From JARRPM01 sp963765545 (GTDB lineage: Bacteria > Pseudomonadota > Gammaproteobacteria > Pseudomonadales > Halieaceae): a stretch of DNA of 64,000 nucleotides. The notes under the pieces were generated by a model. The model was given only the letters and a program-made list of their open reading frames with translations, did not search any database and was not told the origin of the DNA. The position numbers were made by a program, and so were the translations under genes. Position 1 is the stretch's first letter, and the number at the start of each line of letters is the position of its first letter. The stretch covers positions 1,302,001 to 1,366,000 of the forward strand of contig CAVXWW010000004.1 of the NCBI GenBank assembly GCA_963765545.1, read 5' to 3'. Of the stretch, positions 50,217 through 59,286 are shown piece after piece.

Positions 50217-51107
50217 ATGGTCGCCCCCCTGAGCTTTCAACCCATTCACATCGATGTGGCCCGCAACGCCACCGACGACTTCAATCCCTTTCACGACAAG
50301 CACCGCTGGCAGAGAATTGTCGCCAACCCCTTCAGTGGTCCGATCATTTTAGGCTTCCAACTTGAATGCCTGATTGAAGATCAAATGCACCAATATCGTG
50401 CATCAAACAACGAAAGCGCACTGATCGTAGAGCACCAGTTGCGATACAGCAATTACGAGTTCAAGTTCGTCAACGCCGTGCTGCCCGGGCAAGATATCGA
50501 AGTGCTGATAAAGGACTCCCAGTTGAGAGCCGGTGATAACCCGACGCTTGGCAACAGGGTGAGCCTGAAGGCGGACGGGAAACTGGCGGTTGCCGGATTC
50601 AAGCGCGAATCCAGCAGGCCGTTATCACCCGCCACAATCGATCTCAACAGTCTCGGTGATCTCAATACGGTGGCGGACCGAACCTTTCTGGACACCGGCA
50701 CGGGCAAAGAAGAAATTTTCCTGAAACGCAAATTCCTGACGGTCAGCAATGCCAAGAACTTCCTCTCCGGGGCCCTGGTTGAGCAATCAGACTATATTGA
50801 CGAATTGGATGAACGCATTAATTTTCCAGAGACCTTCCCCTGTGCCCTGCTCTCCTCAGCTCTATTGGAGCGCGCCTGGCAGCAAGGCCATGATTTTGAA
50901 CGTGAGCCTATGGTCTACAAATCACACAGCTTTAGCGTTGATCGAGAGTGCCTGAGGGAGGCCCGCAGCAATGATGTGCTGCACCTGCTGAGCCGGCATG
51001 CGGACCCGGAAGCCAAAACACAGGTCTATGATTGCTTCGGGGTGATTGGGACAGATAAGCTTTTATTCAGCGCCAGGATCGACCTGATGCCGCTGGCAGC
51101 GACATAA
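50217..51107 (+). CDS. hotdog-fold (MaoC/thioesterase-like) protein in the exosortase locus
   Basis: 296 residues. The N-terminal half has a MaoC-like pattern: ARNATDDFNPFHDKHRWQRI, NPFSGPIILGFQLECLI, VEHQLRYSNYEFKFVNAVLP. The second half repeats the layout (NAKNFLSGALVEQSDYI), which suggests a double hotdog. Such folds hold acyl-thioester or 3-hydroxyacyl groups. I place the start at ATG 50217, but a GTG 50177 frame nearby was considered and rejected. With an acyltransferase, hydroxylase and exosortase upstream, an acyl-group role fits, but the substrate is not shown. Confidence 0.7.
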   Translation: MVAPLSFQPIHIDVARNATDDFNPFHDKHRWQRIVANPFSGPIILGFQLECLIEDQMHQYRASNNESALIVEHQLRYSNYEFKFVNAVLPGQDIEVLIKDSQLRAGDNPTLGNRVSLKADGKLAVAGFKRESSRPLSPATIDLNSLGDLNTVADRTFLDTGTGKEEIFLKRKFLTVSNAKNFLSGALVEQSDYIDELDERINFPETFPCALLSSALLERAWQQGHDFEREPMVYKSHSFSVDRECLREARSNDVLHLLSRHADPEAKTQVYDCFGVIGTDKLLFSARIDLMPLAAT

Positions 51108-51117
51108 CGCGCCTGTA

Positions 51118-51612
51118 CTAGAACTTGATCACGGGATGCTGCTGGCGCTGTGTAACCGGCACCGCCCGGGCAATGGCAGCGGACGCATCCCCCCAACCCT
51201 CGCAACGCGAACGTCCGCGCTGACCGCGCAGCACATTCAAAATGCCCTTGCAGAAAGCGTAGGTATGGAAAAACCGTACGATACGGTTGCGCTCTGCGGC
51301 GGAAACCGGTGCTTTGGCACAGACCAGCTTGTCGTCATACATGAAACGCTCGGATAACCCGACTGCACCATAAGCACTTACCTTGACCCTGCTGCCCACG
51401 GCCAGGCGCGGCCCCAGCACCAGGGCATCCAGAAAATCGCCCTCGCCGCCGATATACTGGTGCACTGAGCCATAGTTGTACGGGCAAGGCAGGGGCGAGA
51501 CAAAATCGATCTGGCCAGCGCTGCCTCTTTTGAGGAAGCTGCCGCGGGGTATTTCTATGACAACCTCTACCGTTGGAGGTGAGCCGGGTACTTCATGCAT
51601 CGTATCAGTCAT
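51118..51612 (-). CDS. inorganic pyrophosphatase-like protein with altered active site
   Basis: 164 residues of family I pyrophosphatase type: VEVVIEIPRGSFLKR at the N-terminus, CPYNYGSVHQY, GEGDFLDALVLG and MYDDKLVCA. Compared with E. coli Ppa (from memory), the Asp triad D65-D67-D70 reads E-D-D, D97 reads Glu, the R43 position is not Arg, and K142 reads Ala, while D102 and K104 are kept. It may be a weak or specialised phosphatase rather than the main Ppa. Convergent with the hotdog gene. Confidence 0.78.
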   Translation of the reverse strand: MTDTMHEVPGSPPTVEVVIEIPRGSFLKRGSAGQIDFVSPLPCPYNYGSVHQYIGGEGDFLDALVLGPRLAVGSRVKVSAYGAVGLSERFMYDDKLVCAKAPVSAAERNRIVRFFHTYAFCKGILNVLRGQRGRSRCEGWGDASAAIARAVPVTQRQQHPVIKF

Positions 51613-51838
51613 CCGATCAACCTATCCCGCGGTTGACAGGATTACAACCGTCAAAAGTGCCTCGCTGGCCAATCTGTGGCCTATAAAGCAGCATCATTGT
51701 GGGGCGGGGTAATGTCGAGAAATCCGGGGCACTCCATTGCAAAATTGCTGATATGGAGAAGTAAAGGCGGGGTTTTGTCTTTCGAATTTCCCGCGCCAAT
51801 GCTAACGTCTACCAACCCGAATCAACGAGAGGCCGACA

Positions 51839-53167
51839 TTGAGGCTTTCAAAATTCCGAACCGGGATACTGTGCGCCGCCCTTTTGAGCTCAAGCGCGTG
51901 CGAACAATCCTCGCCCGGCGGCGCAGTGGCGCAAACGATTGACCCGGCCACCATTATCGAACGAAGCTACGAAGCCCGGCTGGGTACCGCGTTCGACGCG
52001 ACCGACAGTCCGCCGATTACCGGCGTGATCGCCACCGAGGTCGAACTCCCGGCCGAAGGCGGCGACAGCATCTGGGGCGCGTTGGGGGTAACAGCGGAAG
52101 ACAATGTGTGGGTTGGTATCTCCGGTTCCGGTTCCAGGGGCGGTCAGCTGATGTCTTTGACGGCTAATGATAATGTGGCACGCAGCCGTGGCAGCGTGGT
52201 CGACCAGCACTCTACCGATCAGTCGCCGGAAGCAAATCAGAACCAGACTAAAATTCACTCCCGGATCCGCGAGGCAGATGACGGCTTCGTTTATTTCACA
52301 TCGATGGACGAAACCGGTGAGAGCTGGTCCGACAATCGATTGCCGCAATATGGCGGCCGCTTGTGGCGATTGAAACCGGGACAGGAGGCATGGGAGCAAG
52401 TCATAACTGCGCCGGAAGCGTTAATAGCGCTGGAAACCACGGGGCGTTACGTCTACGCGTTGGGGTATTGGGGCCACGTGCTTTATCAGTTCGACACCTA
52501 TTCCGGACGCACCGAACAGCTCCAGATCGGTTCAGACTGCGGGCATGTATCGCGAAATCTTCTGGTTGATCTTCGTGAGCACGTTTATGTCCCAAAAGTG
52601 ATTTCGAAAGCGGGCCGCTCAGAATGCCGGGCAGAAGACATGACAGTCAGCCTGGCTGAAATTTCTCCTGCGATGCAGATTGTTGCTGAGCATCCTCTGC
52701 CAGACTACCTGGGTAAATCTGCACCGCATCATTCGCAGGGGATCACTGCATACGCCTATCGGCAGGATCAATCCATCATCTTCAGCACTCTGAACGGTGA
52801 CTTGTATCACCTGATCGCCCACGGACATCAGCCCGCGCTGATCCTTCAGCTTGGCAATATGCTGCCCCAGGTTAAATCGCAGGTCACGAATCTTGTCAGC
52901 CTTGACGGCAAGTCGCTGCTGGGCGCCGCGGTTATGTTACGGGGCAAACAACAGAAGGGCCTGCACTGGTTGATCCATGACACGAGCACAATTGATACCA
53001 CGGCCATTCCGATCAAATTGCCCGCGGATTTACAGCAGTTCCGGGCGCTGCTGCTCTATGGATCGGGGATCCGCGACGGCCAGGGTCATGTCTATGTCGG
53101 CGGCCGGATCCAGCACCAGGACGGCAGGATCCGACCACTGCTGCTCCGTTTGAGTTTCGTTCGCTGA
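51839..53167 (+). CDS. predicted lipoprotein with beta-propeller-like repeats
   Basis: 442 residues from a TTG start with GAGAGG upstream. The signal (RLSKFRTGILCAALLSSSAC) has a lipobox. The body has propeller-like strands: SIWGALGVTAEDNVWVGISG, DDGFVYFTSMDETGESWSD, LWRLKPGQEAWEQV, GRYVYALGYWGHVLYQF, ILLVDLREHVYV-like and LLYGSGIRDGQGHVYVGG. No enzyme motif is seen. It is divergent from the pyrophosphatase-like gene and convergent with the PHP gene. Confidence 0.75.
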   Translation: MRLSKFRTGILCAALLSSSACEQSSPGGAVAQTIDPATIIERSYEARLGTAFDATDSPPITGVIATEVELPAEGGDSIWGALGVTAEDNVWVGISGSGSRGGQLMSLTANDNVARSRGSVVDQHSTDQSPEANQNQTKIHSRIREADDGFVYFTSMDETGESWSDNRLPQYGGRLWRLKPGQEAWEQVITAPEALIALETTGRYVYALGYWGHVLYQFDTYSGRTEQLQIGSDCGHVSRNLLVDLREHVYVPKVISKAGRSECRAEDMTVSLAEISPAMQIVAEHPLPDYLGKSAPHHSQGITAYAYRQDQSIIFSTLNGDLYHLIAHGHQPALILQLGNMLPQVKSQVTNLVSLDGKSLLGAAVMLRGKQQKGLHWLIHDTSTIDTTAIPIKLPADLQQFRALLLYGSGIRDGQGHVYVGGRIQHQDGRIRPLLLRLSFVR

Positions 53168-53188
53168 GCGACGGCGGGAAGGCCTGCC

Positions 53189-54670
53189 TCAGTCCAGAAC
53201 CAGCCTGATGTGGTTGGTATAGGCCAGGTAATCGGTGTCACCGTCGCGCTCCAGGCGCACGCGGGCGCGCACCGTACAGCTTTCCTGATCGCGCCCCGCC
53301 TGCAACAGCGGCATTGTTGCAGTAACGGTGTTTTCTGTTGGCGGTATCTGTAACTGGGCCAGGGTCTCGGCCGCACCGAGCTGGCAACTGCCTATAAATT
53401 CGGCCAACAACGGTTGCCCCAGACTACCCGGACCCCGCTCGATGGACAGGGCCAGAAGCGCCTGCTCCTCCCTGCCAGTGAGATAGACAGTGGAACCCGG
53501 ATAAGCGGCTGTTCGCTCCAGCCTCTCCACGTGAACAGAAAACCACAAATGGTCCAGAATGCGCCCGTGATCCGCCCAGAACGTACCGTTCTTCAGCGCG
53601 GCCAATACACCCTGGTAGCTTCGTTCGGGGACGACGAGGTGAGTGCGTGAAAAAGCGCAGGGGGGCTTATCGAGATAGTCGTTGTGGTAGTCCGATGAGG
53701 CCAGTGCTCCCCAGACATCATGCCCGTGGGATAACAACTGATCCCATACCCCGCCAACCTCCGCCACCACGGGATCCCAGCGGTCCGTGGTAAACAAAGG
53801 CGCTTTATAGCTGCCGATGACTTTGGCATTCTGGTGTCCCGGCGCCCCTTCCAACCCCAGGAAAATGCTACCCCGGGCGTTCCAATTGCTGATATCCTCG
53901 AAATTCTCCCAGATGTCGGGATCCTTTCGTGCCGGGTGGTTGTAGAAAACCAACAGGTCGTCGAAGCGGGCCTGGTGCTCGGCTATCCGCCGCAGGAGCG
54001 CGATATCGGCACTGGCGTTACGGGAACCGGAGTCCGCCTCCTCAGGACGCTGTTCAGCGAGATCGCGGAACTGCCTCAGGGTAGCCCCTTTCACAGCAGG
54101 ACTCGCTATCAGCGTCGCGTGCTCCCGGTGGCCGTATGAAGGCATGTTGAGCTCGACACCGTTAAAGAGCAGCAGATCGGGATAGCGTACGCGGAGTTTC
54201 TTCATATCCTCCAGTTGCCTGGCGCTGACGGTCCCGCTGGTATCGGAATGATCGGAAATCACAAGCGCATCGCAGCCTTCATTGACGGCCATCGCCACCA
54301 GTTCATCCGGCGTCAGCTTGCCGTCGGAGTAGCGGGTATGTGTGTGTGGATCCAGAATCAGGCTGGCCTTGTTGCCAGCCCATTCGGGGCCGCTCTGGGT
54401 CGGATTGCTGTCATACAAGGCAAACACGAGCACGGCGAGGGCCAGCGCGATAGCGACCGCCGCGCCAATGAAGGCGGGAGACTTGAGTGATCGCCGCCGC
54501 TTCCGCCCCCAAAAGGCGCGCCGATGTCTGCGTCTCTGGGGGCGCACACCGGACTTTTCCATGCAGTCGGCTATCAGGTGGCGCAGTGTCCTGGACCGGG
54601 TGCTGGACGTGCTCTCCGCCAGCGAATCCAGCAGCTCCAGTAGAGATCTGGTCGAGTTGAAAATTGACAT
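53189..54670 (-). CDS. membrane-anchored PHP-domain phosphoesterase
   Basis: 493 residues from the ATG at 54670 (MSIFNSTRSLLELLDSLAES). A ~60-residue basic N-terminus (RPQRRRHRRAFWGRKRRR) is followed by one membrane segment (FIGAAVAIALALAVLVFALY). The PHP domain begins with DPHTHTRYSDGKLTPDELVA and has the DALVISDHSD and FNGVELNMPSYGHREH motifs. The C-terminal ~130 residues look like a separate beta-rich domain. The orientation puts the PHP domain outside the cytoplasm, which is unusual. The first 260 bases overlap the VanZ frame, and no RBS precedes the start. Confidence 0.7.
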   Translation of the reverse strand: MSIFNSTRSLLELLDSLAESTSSTRSRTLRHLIADCMEKSGVRPQRRRHRRAFWGRKRRRSLKSPAFIGAAVAIALALAVLVFALYDSNPTQSGPEWAGNKASLILDPHTHTRYSDGKLTPDELVAMAVNEGCDALVISDHSDTSGTVSARQLEDMKKLRVRYPDLLLFNGVELNMPSYGHREHATLIASPAVKGATLRQFRDLAEQRPEEADSGSRNASADIALLRRIAEHQARFDDLLVFYNHPARKDPDIWENFEDISNWNARGSIFLGLEGAPGHQNAKVIGSYKAPLFTTDRWDPVVAEVGGVWDQLLSHGHDVWGALASSDYHNDYLDKPPCAFSRTHLVVPERSYQGVLAALKNGTFWADHGRILDHLWFSVHVERLERTAAYPGSTVYLTGREEQALLALSIERGPGSLGQPLLAEFIGSCQLGAAETLAQLQIPPTENTVTATMPLLQAGRDQESCTVRARVRLERDGDTDYLAYTNHIRLVLD

Positions 54671-56165
54671 GGGTCCAATCATTGTTCGAGCGTACCGGGG
54701 TGAGAGCCTTTAACACCGATTGCACCGGATCGCTGAACAAAACGTCCTGGCGCCAATCGGTATCAGGGTGGGCGGCCAACATGATTATTCGTTCGCATAC
54801 TTCCCCGATGTCCAGTTGTGTTGCGTGCGAGAGATTGCGGAGAAAGCTGGCCTGGGATCGGCGCAGATTGATAACCAGCTCCTGGTTGCCTGCAGGGGGT
54901 TCGGGATCAATCCCCCCCGAGTGCCCATATTCGTCGTCCGTTGCGCCAAGGATGGCGACATTTTCACTATTGGTTACAGAATGAGCCACGCCGACTCCAC
55001 GGGGCTCTATCGCCTGTGGTTGGGGACCTTCCTTTGATGTCAGCCTGAAATCTTCCCAGAAATGGAACCCAAGTCCCGCCATGAGCGCCAGCAGCGAGTC
55101 GGTGATCTCGGGAGTCCTCCCCACGATGTATACCTGCAGATGTTCGCTGACGAACAATAAAGCGCTCACGATGATCGTTGCCACGGACAGCCGCACCCCG
55201 GACTGCACCAGCAACCAGATCAGACTACCGTATAACAGCAATTTCTTGGTGGTGGCCAACACATTGATGAGCAAATTACCGTTGAGGGCACCCGAGAACG
55301 GTACCCAGTTAAAGTGGTTGGCGGCCCCGCGCAGTTCAAAGGGTTGGAAACTGATTCCGACAATCAGTACGAAAGTCAGGAAGCTCAACAGGGGTGGTCG
55401 CTGCAAGCGCCTTACCACCTGCCACAGGGGCAAGGCGATCAGAGCACCCGCGATTCGATCGATGTTGATGATGTTTCCGACGACAAAAAAGCCCAGGGCA
55501 AGCGTGATGAAGACCAGTGTTGGATAGTGCTTCTGCGGGACCAGCCGCGGCTCATCGCTGTCCAGGAAGTGAAAGATGATGAGCCAGGTAACCACCCCCT
55601 GATAAGTCCACAGTGGATGCGGTATCGGGGAGTCAATCAAATTCTTGATATTGTTGATCAGCAACTGGAGATCGATGGAGGGTATAAACGGGCGCAGGTT
55701 CCACACCACGAGGAATAGCGCGAGAATCGTCGACACGGGCAGAGGGCCCGTCGAGATATCAGTCGCCGCCGCGAGGCGGGGCATACGCAGCGTGCCCAGC
55801 AAACAGCCCAGTGCACAGCCCACCATGTTCAACAGGGTGTCACCGCTGCTCGGCACGCGACCGGGGACGACTATTTGTGCGATCTGGATGCCATGGGCGA
55901 GGATAAAACCGGCAACCAGAATGGCCAGCCAGGTCGTCCAGCGAGTCCGGTGCTGCGCAGCCTGCATGGCAAAGAACCCGAAGGGCAGGAAGAGTACGAT
56001 GTTGGCTAACAGGTCACCACGACCCGTGCGCCCCGGACGGAAGTCGAACAGGGCAGGCAGCATGCCCGGGTCGAAGGATTCCAGATCGAAATTGAACGGG
56101 TACAGCGAACCGTAGATGATCAATAAGGACACCGCGACAACGAGCTTACGCATCGAGTTCGGCAC
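54411..56165 (-). CDS. VanZ-family membrane protein
   Basis: 584 residues with up to about ten membrane segments. The front matches VanZ: VSLLIIYGSLYPFNFDLESF, GRGDLLANIVLFLPFGFFAMQ and GDTLLNMVGCALG. VanZ-like proteins often occur with exosortase or polysaccharide genes, and their role is poorly known. After the membrane part there is a soluble stretch to about residue 500, then ~70 Arg/Pro-rich residues that overlap the PHP gene out of frame and look non-coding. A one-base shift near 54665 may have replaced the true end. Confidence 0.72.
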   Translation of the reverse strand: MPNSMRKLVVAVSLLIIYGSLYPFNFDLESFDPGMLPALFDFRPGRTGRGDLLANIVLFLPFGFFAMQAAQHRTRWTTWLAILVAGFILAHGIQIAQIVVPGRVPSSGDTLLNMVGCALGCLLGTLRMPRLAAATDISTGPLPVSTILALFLVVWNLRPFIPSIDLQLLINNIKNLIDSPIPHPLWTYQGVVTWLIIFHFLDSDEPRLVPQKHYPTLVFITLALGFFVVGNIINIDRIAGALIALPLWQVVRRLQRPPLLSFLTFVLIVGISFQPFELRGAANHFNWVPFSGALNGNLLINVLATTKKLLLYGSLIWLLVQSGVRLSVATIIVSALLFVSEHLQVYIVGRTPEITDSLLALMAGLGFHFWEDFRLTSKEGPQPQAIEPRGVGVAHSVTNSENVAILGATDDEYGHSGGIDPEPPAGNQELVINLRRSQASFLRNLSHATQLDIGEVCERIIMLAAHPDTDWRQDVLFSDPVQSVLKALTPVRSNNDWTHVNFQLDQISTGAAGFAGGEHVQHPVQDTAPPDSRLHGKVRCAPPETQTSARLLGAEAAAITQVSRLHWRGGRYRAGPRRARVCLV

Positions 56166-56209
56166 TCGACTGGTCTGTACATGGTTGCAACCGCCAACGG
56201 CTCAATTGC

Positions 56210-57709
56210 TCAGCCCCTGGCATGTGGATTGTCATCGCCATCCTCCGCGCGATCCATTCCATCCTTTGCCGGGTCGTCCTCGCCCTTTTCGAGCCTGGGG
56301 GTACTGTCTTGTGACAGCCTGGGGTCGGGCTGGGTTGAATAGCCGAGCTGCCCACTCACCTCCTGCGGGTACAAATGCACACCGGACAGGGTGACATAGG
56401 CCGGCTGATCCCGTTTCGGACTGAGGAATCCATAGAGCCAGACGCTGAATATGCCAAGGCCCAGGGCGGCGCCCAGGGTACCGCCCAGCAACAACAGGTA
56501 ATCCGGGCCGATGCGCTTACTCTCCCTTCCTGGTCTTTCAATGACCGATACCTGCGGATATTTCTCTACCTGGCGCACCTCCACCTGGACCAGCCGGGCC
56601 TGGGTGTCCCGGTTCAACTGCTCCAGACTGGCGAGGTCCTCCGCCAGCGCCTGGTGGGTGGCATAGATGGTAGTTGAACTCGGCAACGTCCTGTTTGTGC
56701 TGGTCGAGCTTACGCTGCAAGTCGGTAACCGTCTGTTGCGCCGCTGCATGGGCCTGGGTGGCATTGGCCAGCTCAGCTGCCCTGCCCTGGCTGAGCGCCT
56801 GGGCCAGTTTCGCTTTTAACTCTTCGATCCGCTCGGGAATAGCCCGCAATTGGGGCTGCTTCGCTATATACTCCGGCGTGTAGCGTTTGCTCATTTCCAG
56901 CATCTGGACCTGCAACTCCCGCAGTTCCGTGTCCATGGCCTCCACGTCACGGCGATCATCCCTGGGGCACCACCTGCGCACCCCCTGTGATGGCTTCGCG
57001 CAGTGTGTCCAGGTAGGCCCTGGTCTTGGCTTCCTCCTCAATAGCGTTATTGAGGGCTTTATTCAGGCCGTCAAGCCGGGCCAGCACCTCGTTTTCCTGC
57101 CTCTCTACGGAGATGATCTCGTGTTTTTCCCGGTAATCATCCAGCGCTGCCCTCGCCTGTTCCAGCTTGATGGCCAAGCCATCGAGCTCGTCCTGCACCA
57201 CCAGCAAGGTCTGTGCCTTGCGTTGCTCGATATCCTCCGCCCTGGCTGCCAGGTAGACATCGATCCAGGTGTCCACTACCTGCGGCAACAGCTCGCCGTC
57301 TGAGCCCTGGGCGGACATTTCCACCAGGTTGGTATCCGGCACCGGGTCCACCCGCAGCAGGCTGCCGCAGTTCAGTGGCGTCGAGTCCGGCTGCCACAGT
57401 GGCATCCAGCTCAGCGGCCAGGCGCCGGGTGATATCCTCCCCGAGCAAAATTTTGCGCTGGATAGCGACACTCTGGATATCCGCCTCACTGACCTCGGCA
57501 TCGATCGCCCTTGGCGCGCTCATCAAGACGGTGGCGCTGCTGCGATAGACCACCGGCTGCAGCAGCGTCCAGATAACGCCGAACAGCAGCGTGAGACCTG
57601 CCACCAGGCCAAACAGCCGGGCGCGGGGGGACCGATGCCAGGGCTCTTCGGGGTTATCGCGATGGCGCTCAAAACGCGGCAGGGGTTCCACTCTCGGGTT
57701 TGTATCCAT
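56210..57709 (-). pseudogene. Wzz-like chain-length regulator broken by three frameshifts
   Basis: The product would be one Wzz-type protein of ~490 residues: N-terminal membrane segment (ARLFGLVAGLTLLFGVIWTL), periplasmic coiled coils and a C-terminal membrane segment (LLLLGGTLGAALGLGIFSVW). The frame changes about three times, each time by +1: near 57365 (after DATELR), near 56966 in a G4 run (after TGGAQVVP), and near 56671 (after QDVAEF). Each piece reads cleanly on both sides, so the extra bases are recent mutations or sequencing/assembly errors. Wzz proteins set polysaccharide chain length. Followed by VanZ and PHP genes on the same strand. Confidence 0.82.
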
Positions 57710-57818
57710 ACGCTGCTAAGCAATTCTCGTCATAGGGATATAAGAATAATAACCGTTATAGGATAATCCCGCAGAAAAAGGAGCTGTGGACACCCGATAT
57801 TGCACTGTCGTGAGAGCT

Positions 57819-58001
57819 TCACTCAGAACTCGAGCTCGCTGGAGGCTGTCTGCCAGCCACCCACACCCCGGCGGCTGCATAGACCGGCAGTAGGGTCACC
57901 CCGTTACGAGCAGCGCCACCCAGCCAGGCGGGCCAGAAAACGCCGAGGGGTATAAACATGAGCGCATTGGCCACCCAGTGCTGGCGCGTTTTTGCGCCCA
58001 C
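57819..58001 (-). pseudogene. possible VanZ-like fragment
   Basis: A 60-codon frame with QHWVANALMFIPLGVFWPAW, which resembles the N-F-IPLG core of VanZ proteins, then a second hydrophobic stretch and a stop. It is far shorter than any VanZ protein, and no good start or RBS is seen. The rest of the 57710-58262 gap shows nothing else I can name. Confidence 0.35.
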
Positions 58002-58262
58002 CCCGCCCCAAGCTATAGCAGACAGCTTGCGGGCCCATCCGGTACCAGAGCACTGGTATTGGCGTTGTTACCCCACCGGCTATCCCTTTTCAAAAAAGTT
58101 CAGCCCTGCTCAACTCCGGTTATGCTCAAGCTGTTGTGCTGCACTTTCCTGGTGAACACAAGCTTCGCCGATCTCATAGTATGACATTGTGCGGCATTTG
58201 TTCGTGCGACACAGTGAGACATAGCGCTCACATTGCAAAAAATTTCGCGTTAGGGTAGCCCC

Positions 58263-59271
58263 ATGAATCCATTTTTGTCAGATACAATGCAGATGTGGCG
58301 CGAGTGGGCGCCCACCATGCCCTTTGAAACAACGCAGTTGAAATACGGGACCCGAAGATCTGTCATGAGCCTGTTAGATACACCACGCAAGCTGCTATAT
58401 GAATGGAACACGCGACGCAACGGCGAGAAAACCCTTCGCTCTCTCGACCGATTACTCCAAACCCAAGATCCTATCTTGCTGGTGCACCAGATGGGGCGCG
58501 CCGGGTCAATGACCACCGTAAATACCCTGCGCGCCTCCGGGTAAACCTGCCGATATTCCACACCCACTGGCTAAACCCCGCTAGCGTACAAAACCAGACA
58601 GCGTTGGGTAAAGCATCTCCCGGAATCACGTCGCCCCCTGAATGTCAGGGTCAGTGAGCGCATTGCCACTCATCTCCAGCAACAAGGTATGGACAGCCGG
58701 AACTGGAAGCTGGTATCCGTATTTCGAGAGCCAGTTGCCAGAAATGTATCCGTATTTTTTCTCAGCCATCGATGCATTTGTGGAAAACTTTCAGGAAAAA
58801 ACTGAACGCGAAATCAACCTTCAGAAAGATACAAGAAGGCGAAATCGACAATCAACAGCTTCTAAAATTTTTCTCGAAAAATTTCCGCACAATCAGCCTC
58901 TGGATTGGTTCAACGATGAAGTCAAGAAGTTTTTGGAATTGACGTCCTTGACTATCCTTTTCCAAAAGAGCAGGGATATCAAATCATCCGCTCCGGAAAT
59001 ATCGATTTACTGTTAATGAAACTGGAACAACTCGACGCCTGTCATCAACAGGCTTTTCAGGAATTTCTGGGGGTAGATATTCCCGACCTCAAGAATACCC
59101 ATGTTCCGAGCTCGACCCGTCCAAACCCATGTATGCGGACTTCGTGAAAAACACGGTATTTCCCGGAAGACTATCTGGACCGAATGTACACATCCGATTT
59201 TGCACAACACTTCTACACGAGCAGGAAATCAGTGGTTTCCGGCGAAAAGTGGTCCGGGAAAACCCTTGATA
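58263..59271 (+). pseudogene. decayed capsular-polysaccharide sulfotransferase-like gene
   Basis: Fragments in all three frames read as one protein: LLVHQMGRAGSMTTVNTLRA, then NLPIFHTHWLNPASVQ, RRPLNVRVSERIA, NWKLVSVFREPVARNVSVFF, SAIDAFVENFQEK, QLLKIFLEKFPHNQPLDWFN, DYPFPKEQGYQIIRSGNIDL and FVKNTVFPEDYLDRMYTSDF. At least five frame changes in both directions separate them, for example near 58541, 58598, 58762, 58829 and 58936. The VHQMGR.GS start and the FREPVARNVS motif resemble putative capsule synthesis sulfotransferases (NKWYS type). A dead gene is far more likely than a series of sequencing errors. Confidence 0.78.
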
Positions 59272-59286
59272 GATTAGCAAGAACAG

